From NCBI RefSeq assembly GCF_900156095.1, contig NZ_FTMJ01000003.1, positions 248,001-312,000 of the forward strand: a DNA stretch of 64,000 nucleotides, read 5' to 3'. Numbering within the stretch: the first letter of the stretch is position 1; the number at the start of each line of letters is the position of its first letter. The position numbers were made by a program, and so were the translations under genes. Of the stretch, positions 35,474-48,071 are shown piece after piece. The notes under the pieces are model-generated. The model was given only the letters and a program-made list of their open reading frames with translations. It searched no databases and was not told where the DNA came from. The DNA comes from Aeromonas sp. RU39B (lineage in GTDB: Bacteria > Pseudomonadota > Gammaproteobacteria > Enterobacterales > Aeromonadaceae).

Positions 35474-35494
35474 GGCGCCCCTGTATGGGGCGCC
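35474..35494. terminator. Bidirectional terminator
   Basis: GGCGCCCC and GGGGCGCC pair perfectly around TGTAT, between the convergent pagL-like and DUF1338 genes. CTT follows on the plus strand and the minus strand has TTGTTATGG, so the T-tracts are short. Confidence 0.65.
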
Positions 35495-35522
35495 CTTCAT
35501 GTCATACCATCCGCCGAGAGCC

Positions 35523-36323
35523 TTATCCCTTGACGTTGGTCGATTCGAAAATCTTGTCAGCCGAGGCTTCGACAAAGCCCGGATACAGGGTGCCGTCTGG
35601 TTGCGGATAGCGCAGAGCAAACTCGTAGAAACAGCTGGGAATACGCTGCACGCCATCGCTGAACATCACCTCGGCCTGATCGGCCATGGTGGAGGATTGC
35701 TCCAGCATCACCTGTGGATCGCCCTTGATCTCGCCGCCCACCCCATTGAGTCGAAACCCGGCCGCCTTCAGCGCCGCATTGACCGACTCAATGGTGGCAA
35801 AATCCCGTAGCCGGTTGATGCTGACCGTGAAATGGTTGGCTCGATAACCCCACGCAGCCATCCAAGCTGCATATTCGCTCTCGGCCAGCAGAGTCAGATA
35901 GTCGCCATGAGCGACCTGCCAGGGCGCACCGCCATAGAGAAAGGCGGGTGAGTCAGCCAGAGTGGCGGGCACCTGAGCGACCAGCTGGTGAATGATGGCC
36001 TGCGCCGGCGCCGAGAGCTCCTCGACGTTCAGCTCGCTGATAAACACCTTGGGAGCATCGGGGTCGGCATGCTCAAAGTGCTTGGCGTTGAGTTTTTTAG
36101 CCTTGAACTGATACTGCCCTTTCTCCTCATACCCCAGTGCCAGAAAATGGGCCGCCAGCGTGTCCAGACCCAGCCCCGGCAGGTTAAAGGTACGAAACGC
36201 CACATGGTCATTGACGATGGGCTCGCCACCACCGAGCAGTGCGTGCACCTTGGGCGCGCTTGGCGTGACCAGGATGTACTGATCCCATAGGTGGCCAAAC
36301 AGTGTCTCGATATCCTTATTCAT
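35523..36323 (-). CDS. DUF1338 protein, 2-oxoadipate dioxygenase/decarboxylase-like
   Basis: A 266-residue metalloenzyme of the VOC-related DUF1338 family. NDHVAFRTFN gives the first metal histidine, FRANHFTVSINRL the second, and an acidic residue near VFISELNVEEL or FYEFA is the probable third ligand. The characterised relative HglS (YdcJ type, about 450 residues) converts 2-oxoadipate to 2-hydroxyglutarate with Fe(II); this is the short form of the family. It is the last gene after astC-astA-astD, so it may act on a 2-oxo acid made during arginine or lysine breakdown. Family is recognised; the substrate is inferred. Confidence 0.75.
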   Translation of the reverse strand: MNKDIETLFGHLWDQYILVTPSAPKVHALLGGGEPIVNDHVAFRTFNLPGLGLDTLAAHFLALGYEEKGQYQFKAKKLNAKHFEHADPDAPKVFISELNVEELSAPAQAIIHQLVAQVPATLADSPAFLYGGAPWQVAHGDYLTLLAESEYAAWMAAWGYRANHFTVSINRLRDFATIESVNAALKAAGFRLNGVGGEIKGDPQVMLEQSSTMADQAEVMFSDGVQRIPSCFYEFALRYPQPDGTLYPGFVEASADKIFESTNVKG

Positions 36324-36378
36324 CGCTCACTCCTTTGCTTGTCGGGTAACGGCGGGGCGGCTAGCCCCGCTCGCAGGT

Positions 36379-38906
<2,528 letters not shown>

Positions 38907-38981
38907 GAGATAACTCCCTTTATGGACGACAGGCGGGGATCCCGGCTCCTGCCGGGATGGACTCCCCGCCCCATACCAGGA

Positions 38982-40265
<1,284 letters not shown>

Positions 40266-40407
40266 TTATCACAAATAAATAGAAAAAAGTCTGCAACCTA
40301 GCCACTCAGGGCGAACAAAACTCGACCAGCACTGAGAAATTAGGCAGCCCCATTGCATAACGGAGCATGCCATCTTGGCAAGCGCCAAATGTGGCGCAGA
40401 GAAGAGA

Positions 40408-40421
40408 TGAATAAAATTTCA
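40408..40421. promoter_or_regulatory. Near-consensus ArgR box upstream of astC
   Basis: TGAATAAAATTTCA matches the ARG-box half-consensus pair TGAAT-N4-ATTCA except at one base. It lies in the 278-base gap between pabA and the aminotransferase gene. Control of the arginine genes by ArgR is established in relatives; binding here is inferred. Confidence 0.5.
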
Positions 40422-40471
40422 GTTAGAAAGGGCGAAAAAAGAGGGATTTATTGAGCGGGGAATCACAAAAA

Positions 40472-41053
40472 TCAGCGTTTTTGCAGGAAATTGGCCAGCA
40501 GTTCATGACCCTGCTGGCTCATGATGCTCTCCGGATGGAACTGAACGCCTTCGATATCGAGATGCGTGTGGCGCAGCCCCATGATCTCGTCTGGCGCCCC
40601 TGATTCATCCAGACTCCAAGCGGTGATCTCGAAGCAATCGGGCAAGCTGTCACGCTCGACAATCAGGGAGTGATAACGGGTGACGGTGAGTGGATTACAG
40701 AGGCCGCCAAACACGCCACGGCCATCGTGGCCAATCAGCGAGGTTTTGCCGTGCATCACTTGGCGCGCCCGCACTACCCGCGCGCCAAACACCTGCGCCA
40801 GCGCCTGATGGCCAAGACAAACGCCGAGAATGGGCAGACGCCCGGCAAAATGACGGATGGCAGCGAGCGATATCCCAGCCTCATTAGGTGTACAGGGGCC
40901 GGGAGAGATCACCAGATGATCCGGCGCCATGGCCTCAATGTCAGTCAGGCTAATGGCATCATTACGTCGCACCTCCACCTGCTCGCCCAGCGCGCCAAAA
41001 TATTGCACCAGGTTCCAGGTGAAGGAGTCGTAGTTATCGATCAGCAGCAGCAT
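40472..41053 (-). CDS. pabA: Aminodeoxychorismate/anthranilate synthase glutaminase subunit
   Basis: Class I glutamine amidotransferase that supplies ammonia for 4-amino-4-deoxychorismate (folate) and sometimes anthranilate. The 193-residue protein starts [19 protein letters not shown]; the catalytic Cys79 lies in [12 protein letters not shown], and His/Glu in VQFHPESIM. It is a stand-alone subunit, not fused to a synthase, and is not near trp genes, which favours PabA. Its ATG overlaps the stop of the 71-residue gene (TGATG). Confidence 0.9.
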   Translation of the reverse strand: MLLLIDNYDSFTWNLVQYFGALGEQVEVRRNDAISLTDIEAMAPDHLVISPGPCTPNEAGISLAAIRHFAGRLPILGVCLGHQALAQVFGARVVRARQVMHGKTSLIGHDGRGVFGGLCNPLTVTRYHSLIVERDSLPDCFEITAWSLDESGAPDEIMGLRHTHLDIEGVQFHPESIMSQQGHELLANFLQKR

Positions 41054-41268
41054 CAGCGATCGAGCAGGCGACCTTGTTCCAGTTCGCGCTCGCGTTGGCA
41101 TTCGGCCAGATAGATGGCGGCGGCAACGGAGGTCTCTTGGTGATGGCGATCGATGGCATTGGAGACCATCAGTTGCAGGGTGTTGGCGTTTTTCGCTTTA
41201 CGAAATTTACGCAGCCAGTGACCTTTGTCTTCCAGCTCAGTCATGGGTACTTCGGATTGGGCAGTCAT
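41053..41268 (-). CDS. Small conserved protein coupled to pabA, 71 residues
   Basis: A 71-residue helical protein ([39 protein letters not shown]) whose stop overlaps the pabA start by one base, so translation is coupled. It has many charged residues and no cysteine-rich or membrane part. Similar small genes occur before pabA in Aeromonas and Shewanella as I recall, with no known role. Confidence 0.65.
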   Translation of the reverse strand: MTAQSEVPMTELEDKGHWLRKFRKAKNANTLQLMVSNAIDRHHQETSVAAAIYLAECQRERELEQGRLLDR

Positions 41269-41341
41269 GCGATCTCGACAGATTGTGAACCATACGACGA
41301 CAAGGGATGGTACCTTGTGGCTGAATTAATTGTGGGTGGCT

Positions 41342-41373
41342 AAAACAAAGAAAGCCAGGTCACGAACCCGGCT
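41342..41373 (-). terminator. Terminator of the aroK-trpS operon
   Basis: On the minus strand AGCCGGGT pairs with ACCTGGCT (one G-U pair) around TCGTG, followed by TTCTTTGTTTT. It lies 26 bases beyond the trpS stop. Confidence 0.75.
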
Positions 41374-41399
41374 CTCTTCTACTACACCTTCCCAGTATG

Positions 41400-42404
41400 T
41401 CAGGCTCGAGGAACGAAGCCGATCACATCATATACGCTGGCAAGGGTTTTTTCAGCTCTTTCACGCGCCTTTTGTGCTCCGTCAGCCAAAATTGACTGCA
41501 GCAGCGGCTCATCCTGACGCAGTTCGTGGAAGCGGGCCTGAATTGGCTCAAGCAGCGCCACCACGGCATCGGCGCACTCGCCCTTGAGATGGCCGTACAT
41601 TTTGCCATCAAAATGTTCGACCAGTTCGGGGATGGAGCGATCGGTCGCGCCCGACATCAGGGTGAGCAAGTTAGAGACACCCGGCTTGTTGTCCACATCA
41701 AAACGCACGACCGGCGGATTGTCAGAATCCGTCACCGCGCGCTTGATCTTCTTGGCAACCTGCTTGGGATCTTCCAGCAGACCGATAAAATTGGCCTCGT
41801 TGTCATCGGACTTGGACATCTTCTTGGTCGGATCCTGCAGGCTCATCACCCGCGCCCCTTCCGGCGGAATGAAAGGCTCCGGCATGGTGAACACATCGCC
41901 ATACAGGCTGTTGAAGCGGTAGGCGACGTCACGGGTCAGCTCGAGGTGCTGCTTCTGGTCATTACCGACCGGCACTTGGTTAGCCTGATACAGCAGGATG
42001 TCAGCGGCCATCAGCACCGGATAACCAAACAGACCGACGTTGACGTTGTTCTCGTAGCGGGCCGACTTGTCCTTGAACTGGGTCATGCGCGACAGCTCGC
42101 CCATCTGGGTATAGCAGTTGAGCACCCAGCCAAGCTCGGCGTGCTGCGGCACGTGCGACTGGATAAAGACGGTACTCTTGGACGGGTCGATGCCAACGGC
42201 CATATAGAGCGCAGCCGCATCCAGACAGGCCTTGCGCAGAGCCTGGGCATCCTGACGCACGGTAATAGCATGCATGTCGACGATGCAGTAGAGGCAGTCG
42301 TAATCGTTCTGCATGTTGACCCACTGACGCAGGGCACCCATGTAGTTGCCGATGGTCAGTTGGCCGGAGGGCTGTGCGCCACTCAAAACAATTGGTTTAG
42401 CCAT
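41400..42404 (-). CDS. trpS: Tryptophanyl-tRNA synthetase
   Basis: Charges tRNA-Trp with tryptophan. The 334-residue class I synthetase has the HIGH-like [18 protein letters not shown] and the KMSKS loop as [11 protein letters not shown], plus the tryptophan-site [20 protein letters not shown]. The length is that of E. coli TrpS. Last gene of the aroK-aroB-damX-dam-rpe-gph-trpS unit and 14 bases after gph. Confidence 0.98.
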   Translation of the reverse strand: MAKPIVLSGAQPSGQLTIGNYMGALRQWVNMQNDYDCLYCIVDMHAITVRQDAQALRKACLDAAALYMAVGIDPSKSTVFIQSHVPQHAELGWVLNCYTQMGELSRMTQFKDKSARYENNVNVGLFGYPVLMAADILLYQANQVPVGNDQKQHLELTRDVAYRFNSLYGDVFTMPEPFIPPEGARVMSLQDPTKKMSKSDDNEANFIGLLEDPKQVAKKIKRAVTDSDNPPVVRFDVDNKPGVSNLLTLMSGATDRSIPELVEHFDGKMYGHLKGECADAVVALLEPIQARFHELRQDEPLLQSILADGAQKARERAEKTLASVYDVIGFVPRA

Positions 42405-42418
42405 TGCGAAAATCCTTA

Positions 42419-43087
42419 TCAGGGCAGAATCGAATCCAGCCCGCAGAAGTGATCAAATAACCAGTCAGGGTGCGAATCGGCGATATCGCGCCCGTAGTTG
42501 TAACCGTAAGTCAGCGCCACCACCGGCATTGCGGCAGCGCGGGCAGCCAGCACGTCGTTTTCCGAATCGCCCACCATCAGGGTGCGCGATACCGGGATGG
42601 CTAGCTCGTGGCAGGCGTGCAGCAAGGGGGCCGGATCCGGCTTTTTCTGTGGCAGGCTGTTGCCACCGAGCCAGAGCGAGAAGAGCGAGCTGATCCCCAG
42701 CGCGTCGAGGATCGGCGCCACATAATCGCTTGGCTTGTTGGTGACGATAGCCAGCTGATAGCCGGCTACGTGCAGGCGCTGCAAGGTGGCAGCCACGCCG
42801 GCATACATCTCAAGACCGTCGAGCAGACAAGCCTGATAGTGATCGCCAAACAGGGGGCGCGCCGTGGCAAACAGCGCCTCGTCGGCACCGGCATGGGCCA
42901 GTGCACGCTTGACCAGCTTGTCGGCACCATTGCCAACCCAGGTGCGCACCGTGGCTTCCGGGGCGGTGGCAAAACCGCAATCGGCCAGCATACGATTCAC
43001 CGCCAAGGCCAGTTGTGGCGCACTGTCGATCAGGGTGCCATCGAGATCGAACAGCACCAGATCAAAGGGACGTTCAGCGACGGACAT
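42419..43087 (-). CDS. gph: Phosphoglycolate phosphatase
   Basis: HAD hydrolase that removes 2-phosphoglycolate formed in repair of oxidised DNA ends. The 222-residue protein has motif [16 protein letters not shown], motif II in IVTNKPSDY, motif [16 protein letters not shown], motif [14 protein letters not shown], all complete. It overlaps the end of rpe by 14 bases. Confidence 0.95.
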   Translation of the reverse strand: MSVAERPFDLVLFDLDGTLIDSAPQLALAVNRMLADCGFATAPEATVRTWVGNGADKLVKRALAHAGADEALFATARPLFGDHYQACLLDGLEMYAGVAATLQRLHVAGYQLAIVTNKPSDYVAPILDALGISSLFSLWLGGNSLPQKKPDPAPLLHACHELAIPVSRTLMVGDSENDVLAARAAAMPVVALTYGYNYGRDIADSHPDWLFDHFCGLDSILP

Positions 43088-43748
43088 GGGCCAGCTCCGC
43101 GCGCATCTGGTCGATCACCGCCTTGTAATCGGGCTTGCCGAAAATAGCCGAGCCAGCCACAAACATGTCGGCACCGGCTTCGGCAATTTCACGGATGTTA
43201 TCGACCTTCACACCGCCATCGATCTCGATGCGGATGTTGCGACCACTGCGCTCGACCAATTCGCGCACCTGACGCAGCTTGGCAAGGGTGCCCGGAATAA
43301 AGCTCTGACCACCAAAGCCCGGGTTGACCGACATCAGCAGGATCACGTCCAGCTTGTCCATCACATACTCAAGGCAGGTCAGCGGGGTGGCGGGATTGAG
43401 CACCAGACCAGCCTGGCAACCCTGCTCCTTGATAAGGGCCAGGGAGCGGTCTACGTGGTCAGAGGCTTCTGGGTGGAAGGTGATGAGCGAGGCACCGGCC
43501 TTGGCAAAATCGGGAATAATGCGATCCACCGGCTTCACCATCAGGTGCACATCAATCATGGCCTTGATGCCGTAGTCGCGCAGCGCCTGGCAAACCATGG
43601 GACCAAAGGTCAGATTGGGGACGTAGTGGTTGTCCATCACATCGAAGTGCACCACATCGGCCCCGGCGGCCAGCACCTTGGCCACATCCTCACCCAGACG
43701 GGCGAGATCGGCGGAGAGGATAGAGGGGGCGATCAGAAAGTCGTTCAT
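43074..43748 (-). CDS. rpe: Ribulose-phosphate 3-epimerase
   Basis: Interconverts ribulose-5-phosphate and xylulose-5-phosphate in the pentose phosphate pathway. TIM barrel with [18 protein letters not shown], the metal-site [27 protein letters not shown] and [10 protein letters not shown]. The start at 43748 gives 224 residues, as in E. coli; an ATG nine bases earlier is possible. It follows dam by 75 bases. Confidence 0.97.
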   Translation of the reverse strand: MNDFLIAPSILSADLARLGEDVAKVLAAGADVVHFDVMDNHYVPNLTFGPMVCQALRDYGIKAMIDVHLMVKPVDRIIPDFAKAGASLITFHPEASDHVDRSLALIKEQGCQAGLVLNPATPLTCLEYVMDKLDVILLMSVNPGFGGQSFIPGTLAKLRQVRELVERSGRNIRIEIDGGVKVDNIREIAEAGADMFVAGSAIFGKPDYKAVIDQMRAELAHVRR

Positions 43749-43823
43749 CGGCATCATCCATTGGCTGCTAGGCGAAAAAACGGCGCAATTTTACCGCAAA
43801 CCCCACAGCGAGACGAGGCCGAA

Positions 43824-44702
43824 TCACACCGGCGTGATCACATCCGCCTGTGGCTCCTGCGGATACCAGCCCTGCTCGGGGGAAATCCCGGGCGGATAGA
43901 GAGCCAGCAACTCGGCCACCTTGTTGCGACCACCACCGTTACGGCTGATGGTGCGTTTGACCTGCACCTCATCGAGGCGGGCACCGCGATAGAGCTCGCG
44001 GGTCAGCTCGATATCGTGGTTACTGATCAGCACCGGAACCCCTTTCTCGGCGGCAGTATGGCGCGCCAGACGAGCCAGCACCGCCTGATCGTCCAGCGTA
44101 AAGCCGCCAGCGGCATAGGTGGTGAAGCTGGCCGTGGTTGAGAGCGGGGCGTAGGGAGGATCGCAATAGACCACCCAGTCGCTCTCGGCGCGGGCCATGG
44201 CATCGGCGTAGTTTTCGCAGATGAAGGTGGCTCGCTGCGCCTTCTCGGCAAACTGCCACAGCTCTTTTTCCGGGAAGTAGGGCTTTTTGTACGAGCCAAA
44301 GGGGACGTTGAAGCCGCCCTTTTTGTTGTAGCGGCACAGACCATTGAAGCCGTGCCGGTTCAAATAGAGAAACAGCTGGGAGCGCTCAAAACTGTCAGTG
44401 CAGCCATTAAACTGGGTACGCAGACGGTAGTAGGCCGCCTTGTTGTTGTGCTCGCTCTCAAACCAGCGCCGCGCCTCGGCAATCAGCCGATCCGGACTCT
44501 GCTTGAGGTGGTTGTAGAAATCGATGAGATGCGGATTGATGTCATTGAGCACGTACTCCTCATAATCGGTGTTGAGAAACACCGATCCCGCTCCGACAAA
44601 AGGCTCAAGCAACACGCGCCCCGGTGGCAGGCGCTCGGAAATCTCTTCGATCAGGGAGAACTTTCCCCCCGCCCACTTCAGGAAGGCGCGTGTTTTTTTC
44701 AT
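43824..44702 (-). CDS. dam: DNA adenine methyltransferase Dam
   Basis: Methylates the adenine of GATC, which directs mismatch repair, SeqA-controlled replication timing and gene regulation. The 292-residue protein has the SAM-binding LKWAGGKFSLIEEI and EPFVGAGSVFLN and the catalytic DPPY as VVYCDPPYAPLS. The N-terminal K-W-A-G-G-K and the order of motifs are those of class alpha Dam enzymes. It follows damX by 58 bases. Confidence 0.97.
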   Translation of the reverse strand: MKKTRAFLKWAGGKFSLIEEISERLPPGRVLLEPFVGAGSVFLNTDYEEYVLNDINPHLIDFYNHLKQSPDRLIAEARRWFESEHNNKAAYYRLRTQFNGCTDSFERSQLFLYLNRHGFNGLCRYNKKGGFNVPFGSYKKPYFPEKELWQFAEKAQRATFICENYADAMARAESDWVVYCDPPYAPLSTTASFTTYAAGGFTLDDQAVLARLARHTAAEKGVPVLISNHDIELTRELYRGARLDEVQVKRTISRNGGGRNKVAELLALYPPGISPEQGWYPQEPQADVITPV

Positions 44703-44760
44703 GAGAGTCCAGTGTGCGATGAGGCTCGAAAAGGGGGCGGAGTTTACCCCCTTTGCTTGG

Positions 44761-46287
44761 CTATTTCTTCAGTTCTTTCTTCACCTGGGCAAATGACTTG
44801 GGCCAGGGCTGCTCTTTGAGCAGCGCCGGCGGCAGAGCCTGAATCGCCGAGCGGGCCTTAGCCAGGGAGCCGTGATCGCCATCGATCACCACGTACCACG
44901 GATTGCCACGGAACTGGGTCTGGTACACCCACACCTTGCCAGCCAAATTGTGGGTAGAGACAAAACTCTCGACAGCGGCCAGATTGCTGGCACCCATCAG
45001 TTGCACGGTGAAGTGACTGCTGCTCTTGGCATTGAGGGTGGCCTTGGGGGTCAGCGTCAAGGCGCCGGAGGCGGCCGGAGCCGCAACCACGCTGGTCCTC
45101 GGCGCCGGGGCCGTTGTCGCCGGCTTGGGCACAGCCGCCGCAGGTTCGGGGATAGTAACCACTTCCTTGCCCGGGACCACCGCCTTTTCCACGTCAGTGG
45201 GCAGGGCGCCACTGACCGGCGGCTTGGTCATCAGTTTTTCCACCACTTCGTCGGCGATGACCACGCGGCGGCCTTCGTAATTCTGGCTCTGGGTAGTGAC
45301 GGTCTGATCGGAAACCTGATTAGGCAGCGTGGATTGATCGCTCTTCCAATCCTGCGCCACCCCGTTGCTGTTGGCTGGCTGGCTAGCAGCACTGCCGGAC
45401 GCAGCGCCCGAGACTGCCGAGCTATCGGTTGCCAGAGTCGAATCGGTGATAGGCGGAGGCAAGGTGCCGCCTGGATGCTCAACCTGGGCGTCGGCCGGTT
45501 TGTTATCCCCCATGAAAGAGGGGACCAAATAGGTCAAGCCAAGCAGGCCCAGCGCCACGGCAGCCAGAATAATGGCCGCTTTGCGGATCGGGAAAGCCTC
45601 GGGACGTTTACGCGGGCGTCGGTCTGTCATCAAATCCTCCAGAGACATCATGATAGTGGCCGGGTGCCCTTTGGCTTTTGCCAGGATCTCGACCACCTTC
45701 TCCTTGGTTAACAGCAAGGAGGGCACCTTGAGCTGATTGCCCTTCTCGTAGAGAAAAATCTTCTGTTCGGGCGGCGACAGGGGGGCAATCTCCACCATCA
45801 AGGGCGGCATCGCTCGCCCCTTGAGTGCGCCCATCTGCTGCTGGCACCAACTCTCCTGGCAGGTGACCACCACGGACAGCTTGTGCGGCTGGGGCAGGCG
45901 ATCATTGGCCAGCATCAGCTCCCACAGCTCACCTAACAGCTCGCGTGGCAGTGCATCGAGGTTATCGATGAGGATCGCCAGTTGCAGCCGCTTGCCTTCG
46001 GCCATACGCAGAAAGCTGTCAGCGAGCGAATCGGCAGCGTTGAACAGGGGTTGGGGCACCATCTGGCGCAGCAGGTATTCGCGCACCTGTTCCATCTTCA
46101 TTGCCCCATTGGCAATCAGTGAAACCGTGCGTAGTTGCTCGGGGATGCGCTCATTGAGCAGCTCCAGCAACATAGAACGCCCCGAGCCTGCTGAACCGGC
46201 CAACAGGGCAAAGGGGTGATTGAATTCGATGAGGTGGAGCAGCCGCTCCACCAGCTGGCGCTGGCTCGGCAGCTGCAACTGTTTCAT
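44761..46287 (-). CDS. damX: DamX, SPOR-domain cell-division protein with AAA-type N-terminus
   Basis: A 508-residue inner-membrane protein. The cytoplasmic N-terminal 220 residues form an ATPase-like domain with Walker A LLAGSAGSGRSM and Walker B AILIDNLDAL; one membrane span lies near 235-255 (KAAIILAAVALGLLGLTYL), then a Pro/Ser/Thr-rich periplasmic linker, and a C-terminal SPOR domain (FTVQLMGASNLAAVESFV to PWYVVIDGDHGSL) that binds denuded glycan at the septum. E. coli DamX is a divisome SPOR protein of 428 residues. The ATG at 46287 lies one base after the aroB stop. Confidence 0.92.
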   Translation of the reverse strand: MKQLQLPSQRQLVERLLHLIEFNHPFALLAGSAGSGRSMLLELLNERIPEQLRTVSLIANGAMKMEQVREYLLRQMVPQPLFNAADSLADSFLRMAEGKRLQLAILIDNLDALPRELLGELWELMLANDRLPQPHKLSVVVTCQESWCQQQMGALKGRAMPPLMVEIAPLSPPEQKIFLYEKGNQLKVPSLLLTKEKVVEILAKAKGHPATIMMSLEDLMTDRRPRKRPEAFPIRKAAIILAAVALGLLGLTYLVPSFMGDNKPADAQVEHPGGTLPPPITDSTLATDSSAVSGAASGSAASQPANSNGVAQDWKSDQSTLPNQVSDQTVTTQSQNYEGRRVVIADEVVEKLMTKPPVSGALPTDVEKAVVPGKEVVTIPEPAAAVPKPATTAPAPRTSVVAAPAASGALTLTPKATLNAKSSSHFTVQLMGASNLAAVESFVSTHNLAGKVWVYQTQFRGNPWYVVIDGDHGSLAKARSAIQALPPALLKEQPWPKSFAQVKKELKK

Positions 46288-46288
46288 G

Positions 46289-47368
46289 TCAGGCACGACC
46301 ACGCTCGATGATCTGGGACAACTGCGCCTCGGTCACCGCAGAGGTCACCTCGGCCGCCCCGATACCACGCGGCAGAACCAGCCGCAGGCGTCCTTCCAGC
46401 ACCTTTTTGTCACGCCGCATGTGGCGGATAAAGGCGTCAAAATCCATCTCCTGCGGTGCATGCACCGGCAGATGGGCCGCCAGCAGCAGCTGGCGAATAC
46501 GGTCACGCTCGCTCTCGCTCATCATGCCGCACAGCACCGCCGTGTCAGCTGCCTGCATGGTGCCGGCGGCCACCGCCTCACCGTGCAGCCAGTTGCCATA
46601 GCCCATCTCAGCTTCAATGGCGTGGCCAAAGGTGTGACCGAGATTGAGCAGGGCTCGCACCCCGTTCTCGGTCTCATCCTGGGCGACCACATCGGCCTTG
46701 ATGGAACAGCAGCGCATAATGGCGTGGGTCAGGGCCTCACCATCGAGTCGCTGCAGGGCTGTCATATTGTCTTCAAGCCAGGTAAAGAAGGCGTAATCCC
46801 AGATGATGCCGTATTTGATCACTTCGGCCATACCGGCCGCAAATTCACGCTCGGGCAGCGTGGCAAGACAATCGGTATCGATAATGACCGACTTGGGCTG
46901 GTAGAAGGCCCCGATCATGTTCTTGCCAAGCGGATGGTTAACGGCCGTTTTGCCGCCGACCGACGAGTCAACCTGGGAAAGCAGAGTGGTCGGGATCTGC
47001 ACAAAAGGCACGCCGCGCTGATAACAGGCCGCAGCGAATCCCACCAGATCACCGATCACACCACCACCGAGCGCAATCAGGGTCGTATCACGACCATGGT
47101 TGCCGTCGAGTAGTGCACTCATCACCCGTTCAAAGGTTTCCAGGTTTTTGTGCGCCTCGCCGTCGGGCAGCACCAGCGTATCCACCCGATAGTCGCCAAG
47201 CTGGGCCAGCACAGTCTCGAGATAGAGCGGCGCCACCGTTTCGTTGGTCACCACCATCACCCGCTTGCCCCGAATCACCTCACGATACAGCTCAGGCTGA
47301 CGCAGCAGCCCTGCCCCGATCACGATGGGATAGGAGCGCTCACCCAATTCAACGACCAACCTTTCCAT
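46289..47368 (-). CDS. aroB: 3-dehydroquinate synthase
   Basis: Second step of the shikimate pathway: cyclises DAHP to 3-dehydroquinate with NAD and a divalent metal. The 359-residue protein has [19 protein letters not shown], the metal Glu and His in [11 protein letters not shown] and [16 protein letters not shown], and [11 protein letters not shown]. The length is as in E. coli (362). It follows aroK by 13 bases. Confidence 0.97.
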   Translation of the reverse strand: MERLVVELGERSYPIVIGAGLLRQPELYREVIRGKRVMVVTNETVAPLYLETVLAQLGDYRVDTLVLPDGEAHKNLETFERVMSALLDGNHGRDTTLIALGGGVIGDLVGFAAACYQRGVPFVQIPTTLLSQVDSSVGGKTAVNHPLGKNMIGAFYQPKSVIIDTDCLATLPEREFAAGMAEVIKYGIIWDYAFFTWLEDNMTALQRLDGEALTHAIMRCCSIKADVVAQDETENGVRALLNLGHTFGHAIEAEMGYGNWLHGEAVAAGTMQAADTAVLCGMMSESERDRIRQLLLAAHLPVHAPQEMDFDAFIRHMRRDKKVLEGRLRLVLPRGIGAAEVTSAVTEAQLSQIIERGRA

Positions 47369-47381
47369 GGTACTCCCCGGA

Positions 47382-47897
47382 TTACATACCGATCAGTTTG
47401 ACGATCTGGTTCGCCACCAGTTTGGCGCTCTGTTCATCGGTGTGGACCACAAAATCGGCCACCTCTTGATAGAGCGGATTGCGTTCTTCGGCCAGACGCT
47501 CCAGCACAGAGCGCGGATCATCGGTCTGCAGCAGCGGACGACGCTTATCGCGTTGAGTACGGGCCAGCTGTTTTTCGATAGTGGTCTCGAGATAGACCAC
47601 GATGCCACGGGCCGACAGACGGTTACGGGTTTCGCGGCTCTTGATGGCTCCACCACCAGTTGCCAGCACGATACCCTGCATTTCAGAGAGTTCTCCTATC
47701 ATGCGCTCTTCGCGGATACGGAATCCCTCTTCCCCTTCAACATCAAACACCCAGCCGATGTCGGCTCCGCTGCGGCGCTCGATTTCCTGATCGGAGTCGT
47801 AAAACTCCATATGGAGCTGCTCAGCCAGATGTCTGCCGATGGTGCTCTTGCCCGCACCCATGGGACCTACCAGGAAAATATTGCGTTTTTCAGCCAT
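47382..47897 (-). CDS. aroK: Shikimate kinase I
   Basis: Phosphorylates shikimate with ATP. The 171-residue protein has the P-loop [18 protein letters not shown], the shikimate-binding [15 protein letters not shown] and LATGGGAIK, and the lid RDKRRPLLQ. The same gene order, pilQ-aroK-aroB-damX-dam, is found in E. coli and Vibrio. It follows pilQ by about 170 bases, which may hold its own promoter. Confidence 0.97.
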   Translation of the reverse strand: MAEKRNIFLVGPMGAGKSTIGRHLAEQLHMEFYDSDQEIERRSGADIGWVFDVEGEEGFRIREERMIGELSEMQGIVLATGGGAIKSRETRNRLSARGIVVYLETTIEKQLARTQRDKRRPLLQTDDPRSVLERLAEERNPLYQEVADFVVHTDEQSAKLVANQIVKLIGM

Positions 47898-48071
47898 GTT
47901 CTTTCGTTAGTCATTACATACAGTAAGACCCTGGGCAGGAGGCCTCAGGGACACCAATGAACCTCATCTTACGATGGATCAGACGGGGGATTATCTCAGT
48001 TGACACAGGGGCTGGCAACCGCAGAGACAGAAGCCCTGCCGCATAACCGGCCGGGCCTCCCTGTTAGTAGG

